A DNA stretch of 17,864 bases, taken from Pseudomonadota bacterium (GTDB lineage: Bacteria > Pseudomonadota > Gammaproteobacteria > Burkholderiales > Burkholderiaceae_B). How positions within the stretch are numbered: position 1 is the stretch's first letter; every line of letters starts with the position of its first letter. The translations under genes and the position numbers were made by a program. The stretch is from NCBI GenBank assembly GCA_023427085.1, contig JAEZBO010000162.1, positions 1-17,864 of the forward strand. Direction: 5' to 3'. Below are positions 1 through 7,706 of this stretch, piece after piece. The notes under the pieces were generated by a model. That model was not told where the DNA came from. It worked only from the letters and a program-made list of their open reading frames with translations, and made no database searches.

Positions 1-482
1 GTGCCGGTTGCCGCGCTGGCTGGTGCCGCCGCGGAGGCGGGCACGGGCGCGGCGGCAGGCGGCGTTGCCGGGCTGGCGGCCTCGTCGGCACCGGGCGGCG
101 TGGTCAGTTCGGGGAAGTCGTGGTCGACCTGGGCGCTCGAGGCGGCCTTGCCGTCGTTGCCCTGGGCCAGCCCGCGCACGTCGGCGGCGGTTTCGGAAAA
201 CGAACGCGACAGGTCGTCGAGCGGCGCGCGCAGCGACGAACTGGTCTCGCGCAGCGAGGTGTTGACGTCATCGGCCGCCTCTTGCATCTGCTGCTTGAAC
301 TTGCGCAGCTCGTCGAGCTCGATCTCGCGGCGGATGTCGCTCTTGACGTCGCTGACGTAGCGTTGGGCGCGCCCCAGCAGGTGGCCGACGGTACGGGCAA
401 CCTTGGGCAGTCGTTCGGGACCGATGACGATCAGGGCGATGACGCCGATGACCATCAGCTCGGTAAAGCTGACATCAAACAT
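1..482 (-). CDS. tatB: Sec-independent protein translocase subunit TatB (partial, C-terminus outside window)
   Basis: TatB forms the twin-arginine signal receptor with TatC in the inner membrane, for export of folded proteins. The minus-strand reading frame opens with MFDVSFTELMVIGVIALIVI followed by GPERLP. That is the short N-terminal membrane helix, a Gly hinge and the start of the amphipathic helix typical of TatB. A charged helical stretch (about residues 40-100) follows, then an Ala/Pro-rich tail. About 160 codons are visible with no stop before the window edge. E. coli TatB is 171 residues, so only a little is probably missing. It lies 83 bases downstream of tatA. tatC would be expected next but is outside the window. 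Identity is supported by the FDVSFTEL and GPERLP motifs together with the adjacent tatA. Confidence 0.93.
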   Translation of the reverse strand, partial: MFDVSFTELMVIGVIALIVIGPERLPKVARTVGHLLGRAQRYVSDVKSDIRREIELDELRKFKQQMQEAADDVNTSLRETSSSLRAPLDDLSRSFSETAADVRGLAQGNDGKAASSAQVDHDFPELTTPPGADEAASPATPPAAAPVPASAAAPASAATG

Positions 483-515
483 GGACGGCTGACCGCAGGA
501 AACGACAGAAGGGAC

Positions 516-539
516 GCCGCGGCTTGGGCCAGCCGCGGC
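516..539 (-). repeat. Perfect 9-bp hairpin between tatA and tatB
   Basis: The arms GCCGCGGCT (516-524) and AGCCGCGGC (531-539) are exact reverse complements around a 6-base loop. The hairpin sits in the 83-base spacer after the tatA stop. No T-run follows on the minus strand, so it is not a classical intrinsic terminator. It could stabilise the upstream tatA message or partly attenuate tatB; that role is inference. Confidence 0.6.
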
Positions 540-565
540 AAGCGGGGATACAGGACGGCATCAGA

Positions 566-811
566 TCAATGCTGCGAGCCGGACTTTTCCTTGGCCTGCA
601 CATCGATGGTGTCGTTCTGCTGCGCGACGCGCTGCGTCGGCTGCTGCGTCGGCGGGACTTCGGGATCGCCGTTGGCGTCCTTCATGCCGTCCTTGAAGCC
701 CTTGACCGCGCCACCCAGGTCGGAACCCATGTTGCGCAGTTTCTTGGTGCCGAACACCAGGGCGACGATGAGGAGAACGATCAACCAATGCCAAATGCTA
801 AAACTGCCCAT
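566..811 (-). CDS. tatA: Sec-independent protein translocase subunit TatA
   Basis: TatA is the pore-forming or membrane-thinning subunit of the twin-arginine translocase in the inner membrane. The 81-residue protein starts MGSFSIWHWLIVLLIVALVF, one transmembrane helix (about residues 6-20). Then come the FGTKKLRNMG hinge motif and an amphipathic helix with the SDLGGAVKGFKDGMK signature (about 30-44). The rest is a polar, probably disordered tail rich in Gln, Pro and Lys. Length and motif order match TatA/E rather than TatB, because FGTKKL replaces GPERLP. It starts 15 bases after the hinT-like gene ends and is followed by tatB on the same strand, so co-transcription is likely. Confidence 0.96.
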   Translation of the reverse strand: MGSFSIWHWLIVLLIVALVFGTKKLRNMGSDLGGAVKGFKDGMKDANGDPEVPPTQQPTQRVAQQNDTIDVQAKEKSGSQH

Positions 812-826
812 GAGCGTCTCCGAGAC

Positions 827-1195
827 TTAGGCTATGGCGGCCACGCGACCCTGCCAGGGGCGTTCACCGCCAAGAATATGGAAATGTAGGTGATGGACTT
901 CCTGGCCGCCATCGATGCCGGAGTTGGTCACCAGCCGGAAACCGCCCTGCGGCCCCGGCCGGCAGCCGTTCTCTTGCGCAAGACGGGCAGCCAGCAAGAC
1001 CATTCTACCCAACCAATGTGAATCCTCTGGTGTGACGTTTTGCAGGGATACCACGTGCTTGCGCGGGATCAGCAGCAAGTGTACGGGCGCGGCCGGGCTG
1101 ATGTCGTGGAAGCAGACGAATTCGTCGTCTTCGTAGACCTTGCGGGCCGGGATGCTGCCGTCGGCAATCTTGCAGAAGATACAGTTTTCGCTCAT
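827..1195 (-). CDS. hinT: HIT-family purine nucleoside phosphoramidase (HinT-like)
   Basis: This is a histidine-triad hydrolase of the HinT branch, a cytosolic dimeric enzyme that cleaves AMP-lysine-type phosphoramidates and aminoacyl-adenylates. In the 122-residue product the triad reads HHLHFHILGG at residues 101-110, so H102-L-H104-F-H106 carries the expected nucleophile H104. The N-terminus has C5-I-F-C8, a possible zinc-binding pair seen in many bacterial HIT proteins. The fold-defining DISPAAPVHLLLIPRKH stretch follows at 31-47. Length is close to E. coli HinT. It lies 21 bases after hisE and just before tatA. The location between his and tat genes is, from memory, common in beta- and some alphaproteobacteria, so the link to histidine synthesis may only be synteny. 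The symbol is by family resemblance. Confidence 0.88.
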   Translation of the reverse strand: MSENCIFCKIADGSIPARKVYEDDEFVCFHDISPAAPVHLLLIPRKHVVSLQNVTPEDSHWLGRMVLLAARLAQENGCRPGPQGGFRLVTNSGIDGGQEVHHLHFHILGGERPWQGRVAAIA

Positions 1196-1216
1196 CGGGG
1201 GATCGCGGGTCAGGGA

Positions 1217-1564
1217 TCAGGAGGCCGGGCGAGCGGCCTTTTCGGCCAGGCCCGACAGGCCTTCGCGGCGCGCCAGCTCGGCCAGCACGTCTTCGGGCCG
1301 CAGGCCGAAATGCGCCAGCGCGACCATGCAATGAAACCACAAATCGGCGGTTTCAGACACCACGCGGTCGGGCGCGTTGTCCTTGGCCGCCATGACCAGC
1401 TCGGTGGCTTCCTCGCCGATCTTTTTCAGGAAGGCGTCGGGGCCGCGAGCCAGCAGCTTGGCGACGTACGACGTCTGCGGGTCGCCGCCGCGCGCGGGCA
1501 GCCGCGATTCGAGCGTGTCGGCCAGCCGGGCCAGCGTGTCGGCGGGAGGAACGGTTGCGGTCAT
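1217..1564 (-). CDS. hisE: Phosphoribosyl-ATP pyrophosphatase HisE
   Basis: HisE removes pyrophosphate from phosphoribosyl-ATP, the second step of histidine synthesis, in the cytosol. The 115-residue protein has the all-alpha MazG-like fold signature. Residues about 44-60 read AFLKKIGEEATELVMAA, with the acidic EEATE cluster that binds magnesium. A second helix with SETADLWFHCMVAL follows. It is a stand-alone enzyme here; in E. coli this activity is fused to HisI. It begins only 3 bases after the hisI stop codon, so the two are probably translated together and supply consecutive reactions. Confidence 0.95.
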   Translation of the reverse strand: MTATVPPADTLARLADTLESRLPARGGDPQTSYVAKLLARGPDAFLKKIGEEATELVMAAKDNAPDRVVSETADLWFHCMVALAHFGLRPEDVLAELARREGLSGLAEKAARPAS

Positions 1565-1567
1565 GAT

Positions 1568-1972
1568 CTATTTGTAGATGAGCTCGGGGTCCTTGAGGAC
1601 CGGGTCGGTGATCTGCCAGGTGGTGTGCTCGCCCGAGCGCTCGAGCTTGCGGTAGAAACAGCTGGCGCGGCCGGTATGGCAGGCGATGCCGCCCTGTTGT
1701 TCGACCTTGAGCAGGATCACGTCGCCGTCGCAGTCGAGCCGCAGTTCGTGCACGACCTGCACGTGGCCGGATTCTTCGCCCTTGCGCCACAGCTTGCCGC
1801 GCGAACGCGACCAATAGACGGCACGGCCCGTGGCGGCGGTCTCGGCGAGGGATTCGGCGTTCATCCAGGCGACCATCAGGATGTGGCCATCCTTGGCGTC
1901 CTGCGCGATGGCGGGGATCAGGCCGTCGCTGTCGAACGCGACGTCGGCCATCCAGTCGGGGCTAGCTTGCAT
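1568..1972 (-). CDS. hisI: Phosphoribosyl-AMP cyclohydrolase HisI
   Basis: HisI opens the purine ring of phosphoribosyl-AMP, the third step of histidine synthesis, as a zinc- and magnesium-dependent cytosolic dimer. The 134-residue product contains the family motifs in order: LMVAWMNAESL, then SRSRGKLWRKGEESGH, then the LDCDGDVILLKVEQ metal-binding segment. The C-terminal ACHTGRASCFYR motif carries the zinc cysteines. The chosen start is MQASPDWM. A longer open frame runs upstream to 2476 but is only the antisense-like extension through hisF. A start eight codons later (MADVAFD) is also possible, since no clear Shine-Dalgarno sequence precedes either. It lies 101 bases after hisF and 3 bases before hisE. 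Confidence 0.94.
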   Translation of the reverse strand: MQASPDWMADVAFDSDGLIPAIAQDAKDGHILMVAWMNAESLAETAATGRAVYWSRSRGKLWRKGEESGHVQVVHELRLDCDGDVILLKVEQQGGIACHTGRASCFYRKLERSGEHTTWQITDPVLKDPELIYK

Positions 1973-2017
1973 GGGGCGGGCGGCCGGGGCGGCCGTGGTT
2001 AGGGTTGGCGATCGGGT

Positions 2018-2031
2018 GGCAGCGCGCTGCC
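2018..2031. repeat. 14-base palindrome in the hisF-hisI spacer
   Basis: GGCAGCGCGCTGCC is a perfect palindrome in the 101-base spacer (1973-2073) between the hisF stop and the hisI start. The spacer is otherwise very GC-rich and shows no reading frame or promoter I trust. In a region of this GC content such a palindrome could arise by chance. A role in mRNA folding is possible but unsupported. Confidence 0.4.
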
Positions 2032-2073
2032 GGCACTGCGCCGCGGCGAGCCGTGAGGGCGGCCCGGCGGGGG

Positions 2074-2886
<813 letters not shown>

Positions 2887-3072
2887 GACTTGCAGTCCCA
2901 GTGCGCCCGCCGGCGTCACACAAAATTTAGGTCGGTCTCGTCGCCGCCCGGGCGGCGATAGCAGCGCCGGCATGGCGGTCTAGCGGTGCCATCCCGGCGC
3001 CGCGGAGCCGGCTTTGCCAGTCCGCCAGCGCGCCCCCTGGGGGGAGGCGCCGCAGGCGCTTCGGGGGGGGGG
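2887..3072 (-). other. hisA-hisF spacer with GC-rich dispersed-repeat-like element and C10 tract
   Basis: This 186-base gap is one of the largest in the run and I find no gene in it. Directly after the hisA stop codon the minus strand has ten C (G10 on the plus strand, 3063-3072). Next is an 8-bp hairpin: plus-strand 3044-3051 pairs with 3055-3062 (one G-U) around a 3-base loop. A G6 run (3039-3044) follows an adjacent C5 run (3033-3037). The whole block from about 2990 resembles, from memory, GC-rich intergenic repeats scattered through Burkholderiales genomes. Nearer hisF is a short AT-rich patch (2922-2931) that might serve as a weak promoter. No T-run follows the hairpin on the minus strand. 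Confidence 0.5.
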
Positions 3073-3804
3073 TCACTGATCCGCGCGTTTTTGCGCGGCT
3101 TCGAAATCGAGCGTGCCTTCGTAGATGCTGCGGCCCAGGATCGCGCCTTCGACGCCTTCGTCCTCGACCGCGCACAGCGCTTCGATGTCGGACATGTCGG
3201 CAATGCCGCCCGACGCGATCACCGGAATGCGCACGTGCTGCGCCAGGCGCACCGTGGCCTCGACGTTGACGCCCGACAGCATGCCGTCGCGGCCGATGTC
3301 GGTGTAGATGATCGATTCGCAGCCGTAGTCTTCGAACTTGCGCGCCATGTCGAGCACGTCGTGGCCGGTCAGCTTGCTCCAGCCGTCGGTGGCGACCTTG
3401 CCGTCGCGCGCGTCCAGGCCGACGATGATCGAGCCGGGGAAGGCGCTGCAGGCATCGTGCAGGAAGCCGGGGTTCTTGACCGCGGCGGTGCCGATGATGA
3501 CGTAGGCGATGCCGAAGTCGAGGTAACGCTCGATGGTGTCGAGGTCGCGGATGCCGCCGCCGATCTGCACCGGGATCTCGGCGCCGACGGCGTCGACGAT
3601 GGCGCGGATCACCGGCTCGTTCTTGGGCTTGCCGGCCACCGCGCCGTTCAGGTCGACCAGGTGCAGGCGCCGGGCGCCGCGATCGAGCCAGTGCGTGGCC
3701 ATGGCGGTGGGGTCTTCGGAGAAGACCGTGGCGTCGTCCAGGTCGCCCTGGCGCAAGCGCACGCAGCGCCCGTCTTTGAGATCGATGGCGGGGATCAGCA
3801 GCAT
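3073..3804 (-). CDS. hisA: ProFAR isomerase HisA
   Basis: HisA carries out the fourth step of histidine synthesis, an Amadori rearrangement of ProFAR to PRFAR. The 243-residue product is a TIM barrel like its paralogue HisF. It starts MLLIPAIDLKDGRCVRL. Catalytic aspartates are D8 (PAID) and D131 (VGLDARDG). Phosphate-binding motifs VQIGGGIRD (79-87) and VIASGGI are intact. Length is that of the family. It lies 70 bases after hisH and is followed, after the C10 tract element, by hisF. The substrate flow HisA to HisH/HisF matches the gene order. Nothing in the coding part looks damaged. Confidence 0.97.
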   Translation of the reverse strand: MLLIPAIDLKDGRCVRLRQGDLDDATVFSEDPTAMATHWLDRGARRLHLVDLNGAVAGKPKNEPVIRAIVDAVGAEIPVQIGGGIRDLDTIERYLDFGIAYVIIGTAAVKNPGFLHDACSAFPGSIIVGLDARDGKVATDGWSKLTGHDVLDMARKFEDYGCESIIYTDIGRDGMLSGVNVEATVRLAQHVRIPVIASGGIADMSDIEALCAVEDEGVEGAILGRSIYEGTLDFEAAQKRADQ

Positions 3805-3874
3805 GGTGAAGGTGTAGCGTTCTTTTGAATGGTTGAAGTCGGAAAGCAGGCGCCAGTGCGAGCCGGCCTGCTTT

Positions 3875-4609
3875 CTACGGCTGCCAGTCTACAAAATTGC
3901 GGTAAAGGCGCAAACCCGGGTCGGCGCTCTTCTCCGGGTGGAACTGCACGGCAAAAATGTTATCCCTGGCGACTGCCGAGGTAAAGGCCAGGCCGTAGCG
4001 GCTGGTGCCGACGGTCAGGTCGGCCTGGCCGGGGTCGACGTAGTAGCTGTGGACGAAATAGAAGTGCGTGCCGTCGGCAATGCCCTGCCAGAGCGGATGG
4101 GTGCCGATCTGTTCGACCCGGTTCCAGCCCATGTGCGGCACCTTCAGCAGCTCGGGCTGCTCACCGGACGGCGCCGGGGCGGCACCCGCATCGGTGGCGC
4201 CGCCGACCGGCACGTCGTCGCTGGCGCAGGCGGCCGGGTCGTCAGCGAGCTGAACCCGGGCGGCGAACTGCGGGCCCTGGAAGCGCCGCACCACGCCCGG
4301 AAACAATCCCAGGCACGGCGTGTCGCCTTCTTCGCTGCGTTCGAACAGCATCTGTTCGCCGACGCACACGCCCAGCAGCGGCTTGCTGCGGGCGGCGCGC
4401 ACCACGGCCTCGAGCAGGCCGGAGCGCTCGAGCGTGCGCATGCAGTCGGGCATGGCGCCCTGGCCGGGAAACACGATGCGGTCGGCGGCGTCGAGCTGCG
4501 CCGGCTGGTTGCAGATGCGGATGTCGGTGTCGGGCGCGGCGTAGCGCAGCGCGCGGGCGACGGAATGGAAATTGCCCATGCCGTAGTCGACGATGGCGAT
4601 GGTGGTCAC
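3875..4609 (-). CDS. hisH: Imidazole glycerol phosphate synthase glutaminase subunit HisH, with an internal insertion
   Basis: HisH is the class I glutamine amidotransferase subunit that feeds ammonia to HisF. The 244-residue product starts MTTIAIVDYGMGNFHSVARA. It has the nucleophile C82 in LLGVCVGEQMLF and the H224/E226 pair in QFHPEKS. The oxyanion loop is IVFPGQGAMPDC (45-56). Most HisH proteins are about 195-215 residues. The extra length sits at roughly 121-154, a segment rich in Asp, Ala, Gly and Pro between the GPQFAARVQ strand and the conserved VPHMGWN motif. The flanks align normally, so the gene is probably functional and the segment a surface loop. There are 66 bases between hisB and hisH, and 70 between hisH and hisA. 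Confidence 0.95.
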   Translation of the reverse strand: MTTIAIVDYGMGNFHSVARALRYAAPDTDIRICNQPAQLDAADRIVFPGQGAMPDCMRTLERSGLLEAVVRAARSKPLLGVCVGEQMLFERSEEGDTPCLGLFPGVVRRFQGPQFAARVQLADDPAACASDDVPVGGATDAGAAPAPSGEQPELLKVPHMGWNRVEQIGTHPLWQGIADGTHFYFVHSYYVDPGQADLTVGTSRYGLAFTSAVARDNIFAVQFHPEKSADPGLRLYRNFVDWQP

Positions 4610-4649
4610 GTCAGTATGCTGTCTGGAAGGGTTGGCAGAAGCCGGCGCA

Positions 4650-4665
4650 CCGGGCCGCGGCCCGG
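4650..4665. repeat. 16-base palindrome in the hisB-hisH spacer
   Basis: CCGGGCCGCGGCCCGG is a perfect palindrome in the 66-base spacer between the hisB stop and the hisH start. It could form a hairpin in the transcript. There is no T-run beside it, so intrinsic termination is unlikely. The local composition makes chance palindromes common. Confidence 0.4.
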
Positions 4666-4675
4666 CGCCTGCCGG

Positions 4676-5263
4676 TCAGAGCACGCCTTTAGTCGAGGGC
4701 ACCACGCCTTCGCTGCGCGGGTCGAGTTCGAGCGCCATGCGCAGCGCGCGGCCACAGGCCTTGAACACGGTCTCGCACTGGTGGTGGGCGTTGAAGCCGC
4801 GCAGGTTGTCGATGTGCAGCGTGATCTGGGCGTGGTTGACCAGGCCCTGGAAGAACTCGCGCGTGAGGTCGACGTCGAAGCTGCCGATGCGCGCGCGCGT
4901 GAACGGGATGTGGTACTCGAGCCCGGGCCGGCCGGAGAAATCGACCACCACGCGCGACAGCGCCTCGTCGAGCGGCACGTAGGCATGGCCGTAGCGGCGG
5001 ATGCCGGCCTTGCTGCCGACCGCCTTGGCGATCGCCATGCCCAGCGTGATGCCGACGTCCTCGACCGAGTGGTGGTCGTCGATGTGCAGGTCGCCCTCGC
5101 ACTTGATGTCCAGGTCGATCAGGCCGTGGCGGGCGATCTGGTCCAGCATGTGGTCGAGGAAGGGCACGCCGGTGTCGATGCTCTGGCGGCCGGTGCCGTC
5201 CAGGTTGACGGCCACGCGGATGCGCGTCTCGTTGGTATTGCGGCTGATGTCGGCGGTACGCAT
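4676..5263 (-). CDS. hisB: Imidazoleglycerol-phosphate dehydratase HisB (monofunctional)
   Basis: HisB dehydrates imidazole glycerol phosphate to imidazole acetol phosphate with two manganese ions, as a 24-mer in the cytosol. The 195-residue product has the two metal-binding repeats of the family: DHHSVED (63-69) and AHHQCE (159-164). It also has the conserved GVPFLDHML (32-40) and RYGHAYVPLDEALSR (90-104). The histidinol-phosphatase domain fused in E. coli HisB is absent, so that step must come from a gene elsewhere. It starts 12 bases after the hisC stop. The start at MRTADISRNT gives the usual family N-terminus. Confidence 0.97.
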   Translation of the reverse strand: MRTADISRNTNETRIRVAVNLDGTGRQSIDTGVPFLDHMLDQIARHGLIDLDIKCEGDLHIDDHHSVEDVGITLGMAIAKAVGSKAGIRRYGHAYVPLDEALSRVVVDFSGRPGLEYHIPFTRARIGSFDVDLTREFFQGLVNHAQITLHIDNLRGFNAHHQCETVFKACGRALRMALELDPRSEGVVPSTKGVL

Positions 5264-5275
5264 GGAAGGCTCGGT

Positions 5276-6367
5276 TCAGGCGGTCAGGATGTCTTGCAGG
5301 GCCGCCAGCAAGGCGGTGTTTTCTTGGGCCGTGCCGACCGATACGCGCAGGCAGTCGGCCAGCAGGGGGTGCATCGTCGACACGTCGCGCACCAGGATCT
5401 TGCGGGACGCCAGCGCGCGGTGCACGGCCCCGGCCTGCGCCACGCGCATCAACACGAAGTTGCCCGCCGACGGAAACACCGTCACGCCGGGCAGCGCGGC
5501 CAGCGCCTGCGCCAGCGGCTCGCGGTCGGCGCGCAAACGCGCCGCGTGCTCGTCGAGCAAGGGCTTGTGACGCAGCAGCACTTGCAGCGCCGCCTGCGTC
5601 AGCAGATCGATATTGTACGGGGGACGGACCTTGTCGAGCTCGGCGACCCAGGCCGGATGGCCGGCCAGGTAGCCGAAGCGCAGTCCGGCCAGCCCGATCT
5701 TGGAGACCGTGCGCAGCACCACCAGGTTGGGATGCGCGAGCAGCCGCGGCATCCAGGTGTGGCCGGCGAAGGGCTGGTAGGCCTCGTCGACCACCACCAG
5801 GCCGGGCGCAGCGGCCAGCACCGCCAGCACCGCCTGGTCCGGCCACAGGTTGCCGGTGGGATTGTTGGGCAAGGCCAGGAACACCAGCTTGGGCTGCTCG
5901 CGTTCGATCGCCGCCAGCATGGCGGGCAGGTCGAGTTCGAACCCGGCCGTCAGCGGCACGCCGACAAAACGGGCGTGGTTGAAGCGCGCCGCCATGTCGA
6001 AGTACACGAACGACGGCGACGGCGCGAGCACCGTGTCGCCGGGCGCGCAGCAGGCCTGCACCAGCAGGTGGATCAGCTCGTCCGAGCCGTTGCCGAACAG
6101 CAGGCCGGCGTCGGCGGGTACCTCGAAGGCCTGCCGCACCTGGGCCTGCAGCGCCGGATTCGCGGCGGCCGGATAGCGGTTGATCTCGACCTGCGCCAGC
6201 GCCTGGGCGAGTTCGGCGCGCACGGCGGGCGGCAGCAGGTAGGGGCTCTCCATCGCGTCGAGCTTGATGCAATCGCGTGCCGGCGCGACCGCGTAGGCGC
6301 GCTGCGCGCGGATGTCCGCCCGCACGGTCCGGGCGACGCGGTCCTGCACCGCCTGCGCCGTGCTCAT
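5276..6367 (-). CDS. hisC: Histidinol-phosphate aminotransferase HisC
   Basis: HisC transfers an amino group from glutamate to imidazole acetol phosphate, as a PLP-dependent fold type I enzyme. The 363-residue product has ANESP-like DAMESPYLLP (37-46), GNGSDELIHLL (92-102), PNNPTGN (167-173) and VVDEAY (192-197). The Schiff-base lysine is K223 in RTVSKIGLAGLR. The C-terminal RVSVGTAQEN carries the substrate-binding arginine. The chosen ATG (MSTAQAVQDR) lies 7 bases after the hisD stop. A frame opening 22 codons earlier would overlap hisD and has no family similarity, so it is rejected. A second hisC-like paralogue elsewhere is common in this group but cannot be judged from here. Confidence 0.95.
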   Translation of the reverse strand: MSTAQAVQDRVARTVRADIRAQRAYAVAPARDCIKLDAMESPYLLPPAVRAELAQALAQVEINRYPAAANPALQAQVRQAFEVPADAGLLFGNGSDELIHLLVQACCAPGDTVLAPSPSFVYFDMAARFNHARFVGVPLTAGFELDLPAMLAAIEREQPKLVFLALPNNPTGNLWPDQAVLAVLAAAPGLVVVDEAYQPFAGHTWMPRLLAHPNLVVLRTVSKIGLAGLRFGYLAGHPAWVAELDKVRPPYNIDLLTQAALQVLLRHKPLLDEHAARLRADREPLAQALAALPGVTVFPSAGNFVLMRVAQAGAVHRALASRKILVRDVSTMHPLLADCLRVSVGTAQENTALLAALQDILTA

Positions 6368-6374
6368 GGCCGGA

Positions 6375-7679
6375 TCACGAGCGTTCGAGCCGGTATTCGG
6401 CGCTGGCGGCATGCGCCTGCAGGCCTTCGCCATAGGCCAGCTCGGCGGCGATGCGGCCCAGCGTCTGCGCGCCTGCCTGCGAGACCTGGATCAGGCTGCT
6501 GCGTTTCTGGAAGTCATAGACGCCCAGCGGCGACGAGAAGCGCGCGGTGCGCGAGGTCGGCAGCACGTGGTTCGGTCCGGCACAGTAGTCGCCCAGCGCC
6601 TCCGAGCTGTAGCGGCCCATGAAGATCGCGCCGGCGTGGCGGATCCGCGAGGCCAGCTGCGCGGCGTTGTCGGTCGAGATCTCGAGATGCTCGGGCGCGA
6701 TGTGGTTGGCGATCTCGCACGCCTCGTCCAGGTCGCGCACCCGCGCCAGCACGCCACGGTTGGCCAGGCTGGTGCGGATGATCTCGGCGCGCGGCATGGT
6801 CGGCAGCAGCTTGTCGATGGCGCGCTCGACCTCGTCGAGGTAGGCGGCGTCGGGGCACAGCAGGATCGACTGGGCGAGTTCGTCGTGCTCGGCCTGCGAG
6901 AACAGGTCCATGGCGATCCAGTCGGCCGGCGTGCTGCCGTCGCAGATGACCAGGATCTCGCTGGGGCCGGCGATCATGTCGATGCCGACGGTGCCGAACA
7001 CGCGGCGCTTGGCGGCGGCGACGTAGGCATTGCCCGGACCGACGATCTTGTCGACCGCGGCGATGGTGGCCGTGCCATAGGCCAGTGCGCCGACCGCCTG
7101 GGCGCCGCCGATGGCGTAGGCGCGATCGACGCCGGCCACCGCGGCGGCGGCCAGCACCAGCGGATTGCGCGTGCCGTCGGGCGTCGGCGTGACCATGACG
7201 ACTTCGGGCACGCCGGCGACCTTGGCCGGGATCGCGTTCATCAGCACCGATGACGGATAGGCCGCCTTGCCGCCCGGCACGTACAGGCCGACGCGATCCA
7301 GCGCGGTGACCTGCTGGCCCAGCAGGGTGCCGTCGGCTTCCGTGTAGGACCAGCTTTCGGCGCGTTGATGCGAGTGATAAGTGCGCACCCGATCGGCGGC
7401 CAGCTCGAGCGCGTTGCGCTGCTTGGCGGGCAAGGCCGCCAGCGCGGCCTGCCATTCGTGGCGCGGGATCTCGAGCGCCTCGACCGAGTCGGCCGGCACG
7501 CGGTCGAAGCGCCGGGTGTATTCGAGCAGCGCCGCGTCGCCGCGCTGGCGCACGTCGGCCAGGATGCCGGCGGCGGCGCGGTCGATGGCTTCATCCTGCG
7601 TGGCGTCGAAGGCCAGCAGGCGCGTGAGCTCGGCCTTGAAGTCGGCGTCGCGGCTGTCTAGACGATTGATCAGGGGCAT
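6375..7679 (-). CDS. hisD: Histidinol dehydrogenase HisD
   Basis: HisD performs the last two oxidations, L-histidinol to L-histidine, with two NAD and a zinc ion. The 434-residue product has the full family length. The zinc ligands expected by alignment with E. coli are Q262, H265, D364 and H423. The catalytic pair is E330-H331 in HIAPEHLEI. Other signatures are GLYVPGGKAAYPSSVLMN (131-148), IDMIAGPSEILVICD (233-247) and GDYCAGPNHVLPT (363-375). No frameshift or missing key residue is seen. It lies 27 bases after hisG and 7 before hisC. Confidence 0.98.
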   Translation of the reverse strand: MPLINRLDSRDADFKAELTRLLAFDATQDEAIDRAAAGILADVRQRGDAALLEYTRRFDRVPADSVEALEIPRHEWQAALAALPAKQRNALELAADRVRTYHSHQRAESWSYTEADGTLLGQQVTALDRVGLYVPGGKAAYPSSVLMNAIPAKVAGVPEVVMVTPTPDGTRNPLVLAAAAVAGVDRAYAIGGAQAVGALAYGTATIAAVDKIVGPGNAYVAAAKRRVFGTVGIDMIAGPSEILVICDGSTPADWIAMDLFSQAEHDELAQSILLCPDAAYLDEVERAIDKLLPTMPRAEIIRTSLANRGVLARVRDLDEACEIANHIAPEHLEISTDNAAQLASRIRHAGAIFMGRYSSEALGDYCAGPNHVLPTSRTARFSSPLGVYDFQKRSSLIQVSQAGAQTLGRIAAELAYGEGLQAHAASAEYRLERS

Positions 7680-7706
7680 GGCATCCAGGACGGCAGAAAT
7701 TGAAGG

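Noticed and set aside
1040..2002. Plus-strand frame of 320 codons opposite hinT, hisE and hisI
   Set aside because: It lies wholly on the antisense of three conserved genes and has a repetitive Gly/Val/Arg/His-rich product. No independent coding evidence.
3039..3072. The hisA-hisF hairpin as an intrinsic terminator
   Set aside because: No T-run follows it on the minus strand, and hisF lies downstream in the same direction. It may modulate expression but does not look like a full stop.
5608..5616. A further TACAAT sequence on the minus strand near 5612
   Set aside because: It lies inside hisC where it encodes the conserved Tyr-Asn-Ile stretch, so the hexamer is explained by coding.
3833..6622. 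A 929-codon plus-strand open frame opposite hisH, hisB, hisC and part of hisD
   Set aside because: It is antisense to four clearly functional genes. Its protein is rich in His, Arg, Gly, Ala, Gln and Val with no domain. Long antisense frames of this sort are expected in GC-rich DNA with strong third-position bias.
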